Part shown: piece by piece, positions 1-11,448 of the stretch
Layout of the letters: every line of letters starts with the position of its first letter
How positions within the stretch are numbered: position 1 is the first letter of the stretch
Origin: Prinsepia uniflora
Lineage: Eukaryota > Streptophyta > Magnoliopsida > Rosales > Rosaceae
Reading direction: 5' to 3'
Length of the DNA: 64,000 nucleotides
NCBI GenBank assembly: GCA_032719365.1
Contig: CM064871.1
Coordinates: 57,441,056-57,505,055 of the forward strand
Position numbers and translations under genes: made by a program
The notes under the pieces: model-generated
The model's database searches: none
Told to the model about the DNA's origin: nothing
What the model saw: the letters and a program-made list of their open reading frames with translations, nothing else

Positions 1-143
1 AGGCACCACAAGTACGCCCAGTACCGTAACTCGAACTACGTACAAGGTACATACATCTACCCATCAATCAGCCTACAACCACGACGACCACAACAATAAC
101 AACAATAACACGACCACACGATGACCTAGGTGGTAGTCAAACA
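1..143 (-). mobile_element. Left-edge piece of element C internal region
   Basis: This short stretch continues the sequence found at 3264 onward once solo LTR A1 (144-3258) and one copy of its AAACA duplication are removed, so I read it as the internal region of the minus-strand LTR element C whose 5' LTR lies at 5910-8655. It contains a CAACAA/CAATAA-rich simple run near 85-112. No coding potential is visible. The rest of the element, including its other LTR, would lie off the left edge. Confidence 0.55.
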
Positions 144-3100
144 TGTCACAACCCGTCCCGAGAGCCGGGATTAAGATAGTGATTAAGGTGTGATTAGTAA
201 GGTTAATCAAGGGTTAGGTGGTCCCGAGGGGTCCGGGAACTTAGAATGACGATTTTGCCCCTGGGTCGGGCAGAAAAGTTGACTTTTATTTCGGGTGGTC
301 AAATGGGAGTTGACCAGTGACCAGGACGTAGTCGAGGACGTTACGAATCCGTAGGCAGGTGGCACGCCCGATTCCGACATCCGAGAAGGAAGTTGTGATG
401 TTCGGAAGGTTGAGGGCATAACCGTAATTTTGGAAAAAATAGGGGGAAAAGTTGACTTTTTGAATAATCGGGTTTTGGTAGGTTGACCTAGGATAGTTAG
501 ATAGTTCTTGTCGTCCTGAGTTCGATGACAGGCGGCACGTATTCATCGGACTTACGAGGCGAGAGTTACGGGTCTAGGAAGTTTCGGTAAAACCGTAAAA
601 TGAGTAAAACAGGAGGGTATTTTAGTCTTTCTGCACATTGGGATTTGTGCAGAAAGAAGGAAATGGGCGGCTGGGATTTCACCAGGTGGGATAAGGAGTG
701 GAGTGGATGGTGACACATGGCAGGGGGCTAGAGGATTCTGGGAGAATCCTGTGTGGTCTCAGCCCAAATAATTGGGGTGCACTCGTGCTTACCCGTGGCT
801 GTTCTTCGACAAACACAGAGAAACAGAGTGAGCTTGTGAGGAGGAATTGAGGATTGATCGTGGCTGGTGACGAGTTTTGGTGAGTGAGGGAGGAACGGGA
901 GATTGAAAGGGAGTTGCTGATCGGGTTTTGGTGGTGCAATTGTGCACGGCGGCACGGCGGAGGTGCGGAGAAGTTTTGAAGGAAACAGGGAGGCCGTGAG
1001 TTCGAGGTGGTGGCTACGCCGTGAGGTGACTCAAACCAAGGCAGGGGAAGCCGCAGGAGGTTGCAGGGAGACTAACGAACACCGTGGCACGCGGCAGTAC
1101 GCACGGCGGAGCTGCAATCGAAGGTGAGATCTCTTTACTCTGTTTTTCCCGTAAACTTCATTTGGAAAGTCATGAGGTTTGGCTGAGAGTTGAGAGGTTA
1201 GAAGGTCGAGGTGATGTTCAGGGAGGTCCTAGGAGTGGGTTGTGATGGTCGCCGTGACGGGGGCGTACACGGCGGAGCTCAGGCGAAGAGGAGTCTCTGT
1301 TACCCTGTTTCGACCGTGAACTTCGAACCCAAAGTCGTGGACTTCTGGGGTGAGTCGAAGGGTTAGGGGTGTTAGACGTGGATCAGTGAGGTTGTGGGGT
1401 GAGTCTGGTATCGCCACCGTGACGGGAGGTTACCGGAACAGGTGAATTGTGAAACAGGGGAAAAGTGGCCGTCTGGTTCGAGCTTGAATCGACGATGACG
1501 GGGCTGTGTCGAGGTTAGAAGAGTTGAGGGATGGATTCGTGGTGTTTGGACGAAGCTGCAGGAGAAGAGAGGGAAGGAAAAGGTGGCCGGACGGTGGAGA
1601 ATGCCTCTCGCCGGTCCAGTTGCAGCGGCCGGTTCAGCACAGTGCACTCGAGGTTGGGGGTGACACTGTAGCTGGCGCGTGAGGGCCACGCGCAGCCACT
1701 TTGGGCGGCGCGTGGGGGCGCGTGCGGCGGCGACGGGGAAAACGATCAACAAGGTTTTTGGTCTAGAAGTTAGGGTGAGTTCAATGGAGTTGGTTTCAGG
1801 TCAATCGGAAGTCGTTTGAGTGTAGTTCCGCGAGGGTGAAGATTTAGGGTCCCGGGTTTTAGGTTTTCGATTCGGGGATTTTTGAGGGAATTTAGGTGAA
1901 CCTTCGTAGACATGTTAGTGACGTAATTTGACGGTGTTTGACAGGATCGGGATTTCCCGAGGAAGCCGAGGAACGGGCTGGACGTTCGGGACGCGAGTAG
2001 GGCTCAGTACTGTGAGTGGACCCTTTCTCTAAACTCGAGCATGCATAACTGTTTTCTATAATTGTTTTATGGTTTCAATCATGATTTCATGTTTATCGAA
2101 TATGTTTGGTCAGTTTTGCATTATTACACGTTTTTCGAGGAAAGTGGCTTTTAGCACGTTTTACGAGGAATGGTTGGTTTCTGGATTATATGTTATGCTG
2201 GATTATATGTTATGATTTTGGGATTTCAAATGATAAGTGGTTTTCAATGGTTTTAAGTGGATTTTGGAACATGATTTCAATGCTCAAGGTTGGTGGTTTT
2301 AGAAACGGATTTTGGAAATGGAAGTTGGTTTTAAAGTTGGAAAGTGAATTTCCGGATTTGGGTTCGGAATGACGGTTCGGGATGCCGGAAAGAGCATCGG
2401 ACCAGTGATTTCGGATTCGGGTTTGGATGTGGATTGGTAAATGGTTTTTAAATGGTTTTGGGATTGGATTTGCTGGATCTGGATATTGGGTTTAAAGACC
2501 CGGATATATGTGACGGGGGACCGGCCGGATTGGGTTTAAAGACCCGGATTGAGTTTAAAGACTCGGGAGTTTAAAGACTCGGATATATATTGATTTTCCC
2601 CCGTAGGCCTTGAGTTTAAAGACTCGGGAGTTTAAAGACTCGGATATTATTAAGGCCTGGATTGAGTTTAAAGACTCGGGAGTTTAAAGACTCGGATAGG
2701 TCCAGCAGGTTTGATCGAGAAAATGATGATTTGGTGGTTATGGTTTTGATACGGTTTCTGATACTCATGTTATGGTTTCCTATGATATTTTATAGTGTTT
2801 CTGTTTCTTATGATGTTTAAGAACGATTATTTTATAACTGTGTTTATAACTGTTGGTTATGCATGTGGTTTCAAAACGGAGGGTTTAACTCGGTTTTCTT
2901 ATAAAATGGTTTTTGAACTTTTGTACTTTTTGGTTCACTCACATTTTCTGTTTTAATTGCCCTCCAGGTTGTGGAGCTAGCGCGGGGTCTTGACGTCGAG
3001 GCAGAGTCTGAGGCATAGAAGCGACGTGAGGGATCCTAGAAGAGTTTAAAGGCTTCTGTGTGCGTGTACTTTCTCGGTTTTTATTTTTCTTGTAATGTAG

Positions 3101-3258
3101 TGCTATGCTCTGTAAACGATAAGGATTTTGGGATATTTTGTAATTACTCCTGCGTTTGACTGGGTTCGAGTAAGTGTTCCTTAGGTGTTGTGTCGGGGAG
3201 TCAGACGGGAGCGGGATTTACCTCGGGTTTCGGGGTGAAACCGGGGTGGGTCCTGACA
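144..3258 (+). mobile_element. Solo LTR A1 (type A)
   Basis: A 3.1-kb LTR begins TGTCACAACCCGTCCCG and ends GGGTGGGTCCTGACA. It is flanked by a perfect 5-bp duplication AAACA (139-143 and 3259-3263), the hallmark of an LTR retrotransposon insertion. No primer site, polypurine tract or partner LTR adjoins it, so it is a solo LTR left by LTR-LTR recombination. Four more type A copies occur in the window (A2-A5). It carries a GC-rich module near 1667-1722, inverted arms near 2010 and 2932, and a tandem array of TTTAAAGACTCGG between them. Open frames inside, for example on the minus strand at 1372-1752, are antisense to the GC-rich block and are not genes. Confidence 0.92.
2489..2698 (+). repeat. 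TTTAAAGACTCGG minisatellite inside LTR A1
   Basis: About eight degenerate copies of TTTAAAGACTCGG or TTTAAAGACCCGG, often in pairs written GAGTTTAAAGACTCGGGAG, are interspersed with spacers carrying GGCCT. The same array with different copy number recurs in the other type A LTRs (around 36113-36243 on plus; 25817-26010, 38528-38740 and 44126-44340 on minus). Confidence 0.85.
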
Positions 3259-5909
3259 AAACACATTTCACTAATGGAGTCCATTTGTCCAATCCCGGAC
3301 TAGAAAAATTGAAACTCCAACTCAAACATCCATTTCCAAATCCGAATCCGAAATCATCATTCCGCAACTAGTATTAGGAATGACCATTCCGAACCCAAAT
3401 CCATAAAAAGAAAATCCACAGTCAAGCTCTAGAATCAAATCCTGAATCGTCACCCAGAATCCGATTCCAAAACCCAAATCCAGAAATCCTCTTTCAAGTT
3501 CCAAAATCAAATCTTGAATCGTCATCCAGAAATCTGATTCCAAAACCTGAAATATCGTTCACGTCTACCGAGACGTACCAAAACCAAACCTATCGGTTAC
3601 CCGCTCAACCGATTACCACAATACGATCGATTGACTTCAGAGGGAAGCCAATCCCAACATCAACATATCTAGGCTAACAAAATCCGACCTCATCGGACAC
3701 TTACTCACCTGAGTAATATACCATACGGGATTTACCTCGAAAAGAAGTTCAGTCCCAACATCCTCAACTCAAACGTCTAGGTAAGAGTGATAAACTCCCC
3801 ACCTATCTGGATCATTAAGATCACGATCCAGATCTATCACTACGTCAACCGACCATAAAAGTCACGATCGAGAATCGTCACGACGTCCAAAGTTCTAAAC
3901 CAATTCCCACATCTAAACAGATCAGTCAACGACGAGACACGCTGAGAGTATGGGTTCTCACTGATTACCTCGTATCTATCCTTGTCATTCCACCGAGGAA
4001 AATCAAAGATGATCCAAAACAATGACATCAAAACTCATCCTACGTGAATGCAGCCAAAACTCATTGCATTCACCACGTCACGTAATCCATCATCGTCTGC
4101 CACCAAGCAGAAAATGAGAAATCTAAGTCATGTAACTTTGATATGCTCAACTCCACCTGATGACCTAAGACAAATCCCGGGTCCACCAACCAATACACGA
4201 TCAGCGTATTGGTGACAACAACCATCATCTATCATTATCTACCGTGGTAGAAACTGAGAAGTCACCCAAAATGACTTCGAAATACCCAATACCAATGAGG
4301 AAAACCCGCATTCCTCTAGTCACCTCAATCGCAACCTCTTGCGATTCCGAAGTTCCAACCATACCAGAACCATCACACTATGACATCAGCCACGTGTCCA
4401 GCACCAATTTAACTCTATCCGTGATCCACTCCCGGATCACAGATACCGAACATATACCTATCTCGACGAAGTCACATCCCGACTCGTGACTCACCGTCAT
4501 CACGATCACCAGCACTAGCACCAGCACCAGCACCAGTACCAGTATCATCACCAGTATCAGTATCGGCACATAGACATCAGTATCAGCATCGGCACCCAGG
4601 GTGCAAATCTGACAACTCTGGATCTCCGCTCATACCGAGCGACGATCTCGTACCTCTGCTCGTTTAGGAGAAACTCTGCCTCCCTCGCACCCAACACCTC
4701 TGGGTACAATCACCCTGACAACTCAACCAAGAAAAGGAAACGTCACCTGAACGTCCCCGTCTCATTCTGCGATCACACTCAGCCGTAACCCAGTCAAATC
4801 CAGAATCACTGCTTATACACATGCGTTACTCTCACACCACGTATCACCGTCACGACTGGCAATCCTATCGTCACAATCATGACGGCAACTTGAGTCTACT
4901 CGACCTGATAAGACTCAACTACGTCCACCGATAGTAGCCTCTACCACAACCTCGTGCAGACCTAACTACCAGGCATCTCAATATCCAGACTCCGCATCCA
5001 ACGGAATCAACCGTCCATATTAATCACTCTGTATCCCACTCAGGGATTCCATCGACAAGTACCAACCCTGATAACTTGTCCAACCGAACTCTAACCAGTC
5101 GTACCCCGACTAACCCAAATGTCATCTACCAGGTCGCCCACGGCCTTAGTTGCACCAACAACCCATCGCAACTAAGTAGTACGACAACCAACTAGGTCTA
5201 ACCGATAAGTACAACCTCGACTGCGAAGTGCAGTCCAACACAAGCTGACATGACTAGACCGACTAACGAATCCAAATCCGAATAGTCGTCCAAGTCAAAC
5301 CACTCGTCAACTCACATTTCCAAACCATACACCTAAGGTAGGGTTCCACGATCAGACTCTAGGGTCTCCCTGAACCCAACTGCATAAGGCAGTATATTCC
5401 ACAATCTAACTGACTCTGCGATCTTGACACCGTAAAGACGTCAATCCAACTAGGATTCCCCGAATCCGGCTGCAACTGCCACAAGTTCAACCAGAGTTCC
5501 CCGAACTCGACTACTAACCGCCAACAGCAGTAAACCCATCTAACTCAACCAATCCGACCATCGGATGGTCAAAACACCGAATCAGTCGTTGGAACCGATC
5601 CTACAACATCGTGAAGACGATCCCAATTAACCGTCTCACGATCAAAATCTAACGTACGAATACGTTCATCCTTCCGTAGGGTCCCATACTGTCAACCCTG
5701 ACAGAACTATGGCAACCCCGGAATCCAGTGCCAAACCAAGACGTTCCACGATACAGTCCTACTAACTATCATATCGGCATCCCAACAATCAGGTTGACCA
5801 CGAACTGTAGCCCATTGAGATATCACATCCTCGACCTGCGTACGGAGTAATGCGCAAAATTCGCTCTGGAAAGCAGAGTAACATGAGCAACCATGCTCTG
5901 ATATCACGC
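3259..5909 (-). mobile_element. Internal non-coding region of LARD-like element C
   Basis: Read on the minus strand, this region follows the primer site at 5891-5906 and resembles the internal region of element B. The stretch CGCAGGTCGAGGATGTGAT next to the primer site matches B just after 37285 with few changes. The block at 4244-4380 is recognisable in reverse complement at about 42150-42260. No gag, protease, reverse transcriptase or integrase motif is visible and stop codons are frequent in all frames, so it fits a non-autonomous LARD-type element (long LTRs, non-coding interior). A CACCAG/CAGTAT simple array lies at 4502-4590. Solo LTR A1 interrupts it on the left. Confidence 0.7.
5891..5906 (-). 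other. Primer-binding site of element C (initiator Met-tRNA type)
   Basis: On the minus strand this reads TGATATCAGAGCATGG, one base from the canonical plant TGGTATCAGAGC primer site complementary to the 3' end of initiator Met-tRNA. It lies three bases inside the 5' LTR end, the expected spacing. Confidence 0.85.
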
Positions 5910-5962
5910 TGACAGGACCCATCCCAATCCCCCCGGGATTAGTGCAGGATGACCCTGCTCCC

Positions 5963-5983
5963 GTCTGACACGAAGTGTCAGAC
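5963..5983. repeat. Terminal LTR hairpin, 9-bp arms
   Basis: Perfect inverted repeat GTCTGACAC and GTGTCAGAC with a 3-base loop, about 50 bp from the LTR 3' end. The same structure sits at the same place in B (37178-37198, 49845-49865) and C1 (63531-63551). Confidence 0.9.
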
Positions 5984-8109
5984 AAGGGATATTTCTGACC
6001 TTTGCCCTTCCGGGCCATCAGAGTACGCCAGGATCTGGAGGAGGTATGTGATATCTCGGTCTCTGCTACAGTCCACATCCGATGTCAACCTGAAGGGCAG
6101 TCAAAACATTAAATGCTGTGAGTGGACAAAACAAGAATTTATAAAAACATTTTAACGAGAAGACATTTGTACCCTTCACTAAAAAGCATGCATGCATTTG
6201 AAAACCATTTAACCGAAAGAAACCATACGTGGGAGCTAAGCCCAAAACCAATATTGAAAGAATTATAATGAAAACGACCATACGGGACTCAGCCCAAACC
6301 ATAGTAAAACCACGTACATGGGCCACTGCCCAAAACCTGTGCATATCACATATCATATATCTCATATAGCATACATCATATATACATATAATCCACACAA
6401 CCAATCCTGTCACGGTTTCCAAAGCTACGCGCGTGCTACCTAGGTCTCAATCCGAGTCTTCTCAAAGTCAAGATCAATGTCCGCAGACCACTGACCCTAC
6501 CTGAGGTAATAGTAATCATAGCCTTCCTGAGAGTAAGGAACCCAACTGGGGGGTGACTCCACTCAGTCGGTGCTCCGTGACTACTCCGGGGTCCACTCAG
6601 GCCAACGACCCTCCCCGAAGGAGATAATTGTAGTAAAGGAAGGTATATGAATAGATATATATACATAACATAAACATTCATGCCCGGTTCCCTTGAACCG
6701 TCTTGATCCATAACATCCAACAAGGGTTCATGCCGGTTCCCATAAACCATCATGAACCACGATACCATAACAAGGGTTCGTGCCGGTTCCCATAAACCGT
6801 CATGAACCGGGAAATCCATTTAAGGTTCCCTGACCTGAAATCAAAACCGTAAAGTAACCTGGGTCTCGTGCCCGAACATAGGACATCAGCTGGGCACTGT
6901 GCCCGATATCTGAGGTCATATGCCCGAGACAAAACCAAATGGGTCTCATACCCGAGTTTATCCTTTTGAAATCCAAAACCTTTTCATTAAAACCAAATAA
7001 GAAATACAGACTCGTATAAGCACCGTATAAGGCCGAAACCTCGAAATACGTGCTTATACGTAACCACATACAAATGCACCCATGGCATCATCAAACAAGT
7101 AATAAAACATATAATAAACATTTATGCATGCACCAATTTAGAAAACAAGGTCCACTCTCAGACCGTCCGAGCTGCCGCCTCGATTTGCGTGCCATAGGCT
7201 CTCCCGAGCTGATCACCATCACCGGGACTTCCAAACCTGTCCAAATTTTAATAGAAGGTTACTAACTACTTAATTAACCTCCTACCAAAGCCCAGTAATT
7301 TTACCAAACTTTTAACTATTTTTAAACCGACCCTAAACCTTCCGACAGCCCGAAACCTATCGAAACAATGTCCGATTGACACGAGACCAGTCCCAAAATC
7401 TTCGTTACATCGAATAGAAGATTTACCGTGTTGAACACTTTCCCAAATTATGGACCACGCGTCCTCACGAGCCCCTAGAAGGTCAAAAATACTGTTCATC
7501 GTCACCTACCCCTGAAAACCGGTTTTTTCAGGTTTTTGGACCGGTTACTATAGCAGTACTGTTCCGAACTGGCGAAAAATTTTCAGAGGTTTTCTTGCCC
7601 TATTTTGTTCCGATTTCAACCCTAATTAATCCTATAATTCATATATCTTCATTCCCTATCACTTTTACTAATCAAAACAACCTAAAACTACACAAAACTC
7701 ATGGTTCAATTATTGAACCATACGGTTCATATTTTCCAATTCAGCCCCCAGGCTTCACAGCCATCAAACCCCATTAAAAAGCTTCATATTAAGTCCCTAG
7801 CAACCTAAATAACCCATTAAAACCGATACAAACGGCTCATAATCACAGAAATGGAAAATGGATCAAAATGGGCTTAACCGGGTACCTTTCGGGTTTCACG
7901 GCTCCACCGTCCACGGCGGCGCCGTCCTGGGCCGGCCACCACGTCCTCCTGTCTTCCCTCACACCCTGGTCCTCCCAGCTGATCATGGGTTGAAGGTTGG
8001 ATTGGTTTGGGTTGCACAAAGATGGAGAGGAATGGTGAGATCGGGTTTGTGTTGTGGGGAATGGTTTGCACGACTAAGGGATGGTATGCATGTATGGGAA
8101 CATAATGAG

Positions 8110-8143
8110 CAATGGATAAGTGACACTTGTCACTCATCCATTG
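8110..8143. repeat. 34-bp LTR palindrome (one mismatch)
   Basis: Arms CAATGGATAAGTGACA and TGTCACTCATCCATTG are separated by CT. The same palindrome is perfect in the 3' LTR of element B (47404-47437) and degenerate at 31737-31770 and 61599-61630. Confidence 0.9.
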
Positions 8144-9309
8144 GGCCCTTGTAAAATATCTGGCCCACTTAAGTCCAAAAATGCCTCGTAAAACGCGTCA
8201 CCGTGAATAGTACCCTGGAACTTTCGTGAACCGTAACTTCGCCGTCGAACGTCCGAATTCGACGTGCCGCCTGTCTATGGATTTGTATCGTCCTTATCTA
8301 CGTAATAGTCCTTGGCCCTCGGCCATCGGACATCCTGGTAAAAAATTCAACTATTTTGCCCTTTTAACCAAAATTACCAAAATGCCCCTAAACTTCCGAA
8401 CGTCATAACTTCCTCCTCGAACGTCGGAATTGAACGTGCCACCTGCCTATGAACTCGTGACGTCACGAACTACGTCACAGTCATTGGTCAAAGTCTATTT
8501 GACCGCCCGATTGAAAAGTCAACGTTTTGCCACCACCAAGGGCAAAACGGTCATTTCGCATCGTTCGTCCGATTTAGCCTAACTAATCACCGATTAACCT
8601 CACTAATCGTGATTAGTCACTAATCTAATCATGGAATTTGGGACGGGTCGTTACACTAGTGTTCATTAAAAGTTATAACAAGTAATTATAAGGCATATGT
8701 ATATCAATTTAAACAAAAAAGTTATTAATCACTCATCAAAGATGTATATAAAGTTCTAAAGTTCACAATAGGTTCAAATGATTTATACTTATCTTAACAT
8801 GCTCGTTTATGTACCAATTTACATGCATCATCTACAAGTTATAACACTTAATCACAAAATATTAACAAACGAATTCACATTGTAGTGATCATCTTAATAG
8901 CCATAACGTATTCAATTCCCTTCATTTATATCATTGACAAGTTAAAGGGTAACTTAATACTCTAAAAACACTAAGTTAAAACAAAAAGACTCAAGAAAGC
9001 AATAAAAACATTTTTTTTATCTTTTGATTTTTAATAATTTTTATAAAACAATTAAAATTGTAAACCATTCCCCCACACTTAAATTCTACATTGTCCTCCA
9101 TGTAGGAATTAAGAAGTAATTGAACATAAAATCGAAGTAAGGAAGAGGATTTACAAAAATAAAACAAGAAAAAAATAAATAAACAAAAGAAATGAGAGTG
9201 AAGGGTAGAAAGATAGCTAATCTGCGTTGATGACTCCTTCACATCCTAGGAGCACATTGGATTGCCTCCCAACATGCGCTTGAAGTTTAACGTCCATCCA
9301 GCCTAGACA

Positions 9310-9610
9310 GAAATGCAAGTAAGTTAGTCAGAGATGCATGTTTGTCAAGAATGCAGGTTAGATATGCAAATTTAAGTTTGAGATGCAATTTAGAGATGCA
9401 AGTTAGATTAAAGATGCAATGCAAGTTAAACTAAATATGCAAGTCAAGTTAAACTAAATTTTCAAGTTAAGTTAAAAATGCAAGTTAAAGATTTAAGTTA
9501 GAAATGCAAGTTTAAATTAAAGATGCAATGAAAGTTAGAATGAAAGATGCAAGTTAGTTAAACTAAAGATGCAAGTGAAAGTTACCATGACAAGTAATGT
9601 AAGTTAAGAT
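9310..9610. repeat. Degenerate ATGCAAGTTA tandem repeats
   Basis: Roughly twenty imperfect repeats of a 10-16 bp unit built around GATGCAAGTTAAA. It is non-coding and lies in the leader region of the Athila/Tat-like remnant. Confidence 0.8.
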
Positions 9611-10039
9611 ATAAACAAATGTAAACAGATATAAACAATATTTACATGTTAGAGGAAGTCAAAGATATATATGGTTCACATAGCTTCAAAGTTTAGATGG
9701 AGCCTTCTATGTTCGTGCGGCTCAAGTAAATATCTTAGTTTAATTCAACTGTTTGGGTAAGTCTAAAGGTGACCAGGTTAAAAAGAATAATCATAAGAGG
9801 CAGGGCAAATTTCAAGACATCCCGAGCCTTAAACTCCATTGATGTTCCTTTTTTAGACCCAAAATCCGTTATGAGTACCGTCTCTTGCCCTAGACATTAC
9901 CTTCGAAAATTTCTTACTCCAAAGAACTAAGATAACTCAAATGTTAACAATCACCGCAGGTGAGAGTTAACAAAAAAAACTTTACCTATTCTATTAAAGA
10001 TCAAAATCTAAACTCTGAAACACAAGTGATCTACATATA

Positions 10040-11400
10040 GCTGAGACTAATGCATGAACGCACGAATTATTTACAAGTATGTTTTTATGCACAATTTACA
10101 AATATAACATGACAATTTACATATAAACAATTTATACAAGTATGAACAATTTATTCACAAGTATGGTTTTATACACAAGTAATGATATTCACAAGTAAAG
10201 ATATGCACACTAACATATTGGCAAGATTTATGAACAAGTATGAAAGAACACTATGAAATATAAAAGTTATGAACAATTTATGAACAAGTATGTACAATTA
10301 TGAACAAGTATGAATGAACACTATGAAATATAAAAATTATGAATAAGTATGAATAAGTAAGAACAATTATAAATAAGTACGAACAAGTATGTACAATTAT
10401 GAACAAATATAATAAGAGTTTGAATTTACATAAACAAATATAAAAATAAAAATTATGAACAAGCATACAAATGAAAATTATGAAAGTATAATAATTATGA
10501 AAAAGTATGAAGAATAACAAGTAACATATATACAACATTTATTTACAAGTATGAATTAATACTAACATAAAGCTAAGATTAAAGAAAGTTGGAAAGTAAT
10601 TTTTTTTTTACAAATTTTTTTTGGAAATTTTTTGTAGGTAATGAAAATGGTTTCTTTATTTAAACAATTTTTTTAAAAAATAATTTTTCGGATATAAACA
10701 AATAATTGAAAAAAAGAAAATAATGAATTTTTTTTACGATTTTTTTTTATAAAATTACAAAAACAAATCAAAATAAATAAAAGTGAACATGTACAATATG
10801 CATTTATGAACAATTAAAAAGAATGACATTATGTACAAGTATGAACAAAAATAATATGACAAGTATAAGAATTATGAACAAGCATAAATGAAATTCAAAT
10901 TATGAACAAGTATGTATAAGTATAAAAAGAACAAATAAAATAAAATTTTTAATTTGCATAAACAATTATAATATGAACAAGTATATATAAAAGAAAAATT
11001 ATGAACATTTATGAACAAGTATAAATTTGAAATTATGAACAAGTAAAATATGAACATTATAAACAAATATAATAAGAACAATTATAAGAATCAAAATTAT
11101 GAACAAGTATAAAAATAAAAGTTATGAATAAGTATAAGAATAAATGAACAAGAATAAAAAATAAATAAAAATAATATACAAGTATAATATGAACATGTAT
11201 AAAGATAAACATTATGAACAAGTATAATATGTACATGTATAAAAATAAAAATAAACAAATATAAACAAAAATTAATAAGAACAAAAATAAGATGGATAAA
11301 TAAAATATAAACAAGTAAGTAAAAGTTATGAACAAATATAATATTAACAAAAGTAAAAATTATAAACAAGTATAATATGCACAATTTATATACATACACT
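10040..11400. repeat. Degenerate TATGAACAAGTATAA tandem repeats
   Basis: About 1.3 kb dominated by variants of TATGAACAAGTATAA mixed with poly-A and poly-T runs. The minus-strand open frames here (for example 10278-10538 and 11097-11483) translate to Leu/Ile/Phe/Tyr-rich repeats and are artefacts of the array. Confidence 0.85.
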
Positions 11401-11424
11401 AACAAATTAAGAATGATTTTCAAT

Positions 11425-11443
11425 TGCCCCAGCAACGGCGCCA
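11425..11443 (-). other. Asp-tRNA-type primer-binding site
   Basis: On the minus strand this reads TGGCGCCGTTGCTGGGGCA, close to the TGGCGCCGTTGCCGGGGA primer site used by Athila/Tat-class gypsy elements. It lies five bases from the presumed LTR end at 11449. Confidence 0.75.
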
Positions 11444-11448
11444 AAAAT

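Larger units (their letters stand above)
5910..8655 (-). mobile_element. 5' LTR of element C (type C)
   Basis: A 2.75-kb LTR on the minus strand. In plus coordinates it opens TGACAGGACCCATCCC and closes GGGACGGGTCGTTACA, so on its own strand it starts TGTAACGACCCGTCCC and ends GGGTCCTGTCA. It is adjacent to a primer site, so it is the 5' LTR and the element runs leftwards. It is closely related to solo LTR C1 (61082-63604); the first few hundred bases and the TGGGAACCGGCATGAACC-type repeats align by eye. The flank after it is CTAGT; the matching duplication would be off-window. It contains the 34-bp palindrome at 8110-8143 and the hairpin at 5963-5983. Confidence 0.88.
8656..11448 (-). mobile_element. 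Athila/Tat-like gypsy remnant, untranslated 5' region
   Basis: AT-rich, low-complexity DNA lying on the element side of an Asp-tRNA-type primer site (11425-11443). Words such as CCCCCACACTTAAATTC (about 9072) and GGATTGCCTCCCAACATGCG (about 9259), read on this strand, are in my experience typical of the leader region of plant Athila/Tat elements. Two long tandem-repeat tracts fill much of it. No gag-pol coding sequence is visible. Element C appears to have inserted into its left side at 8655, so the rest is not in view. The class assignment rests mainly on the primer site. Confidence 0.5.

Noticed and set aside
1372..1752. Minus-strand frame of 126 codons, with similar frames at 34850-35387
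   Set aside because: Antisense to the GC-rich LTR module and present in several LTR copies; no domain, and explained by low stop density in GC-rich repeat DNA.
9310..11400. CRISPR-like or satellite array
   Set aside because: Units are short, degenerate and without regular spacers; the plant genome context and the Athila/Tat primer site explain it as transposon leader DNA.
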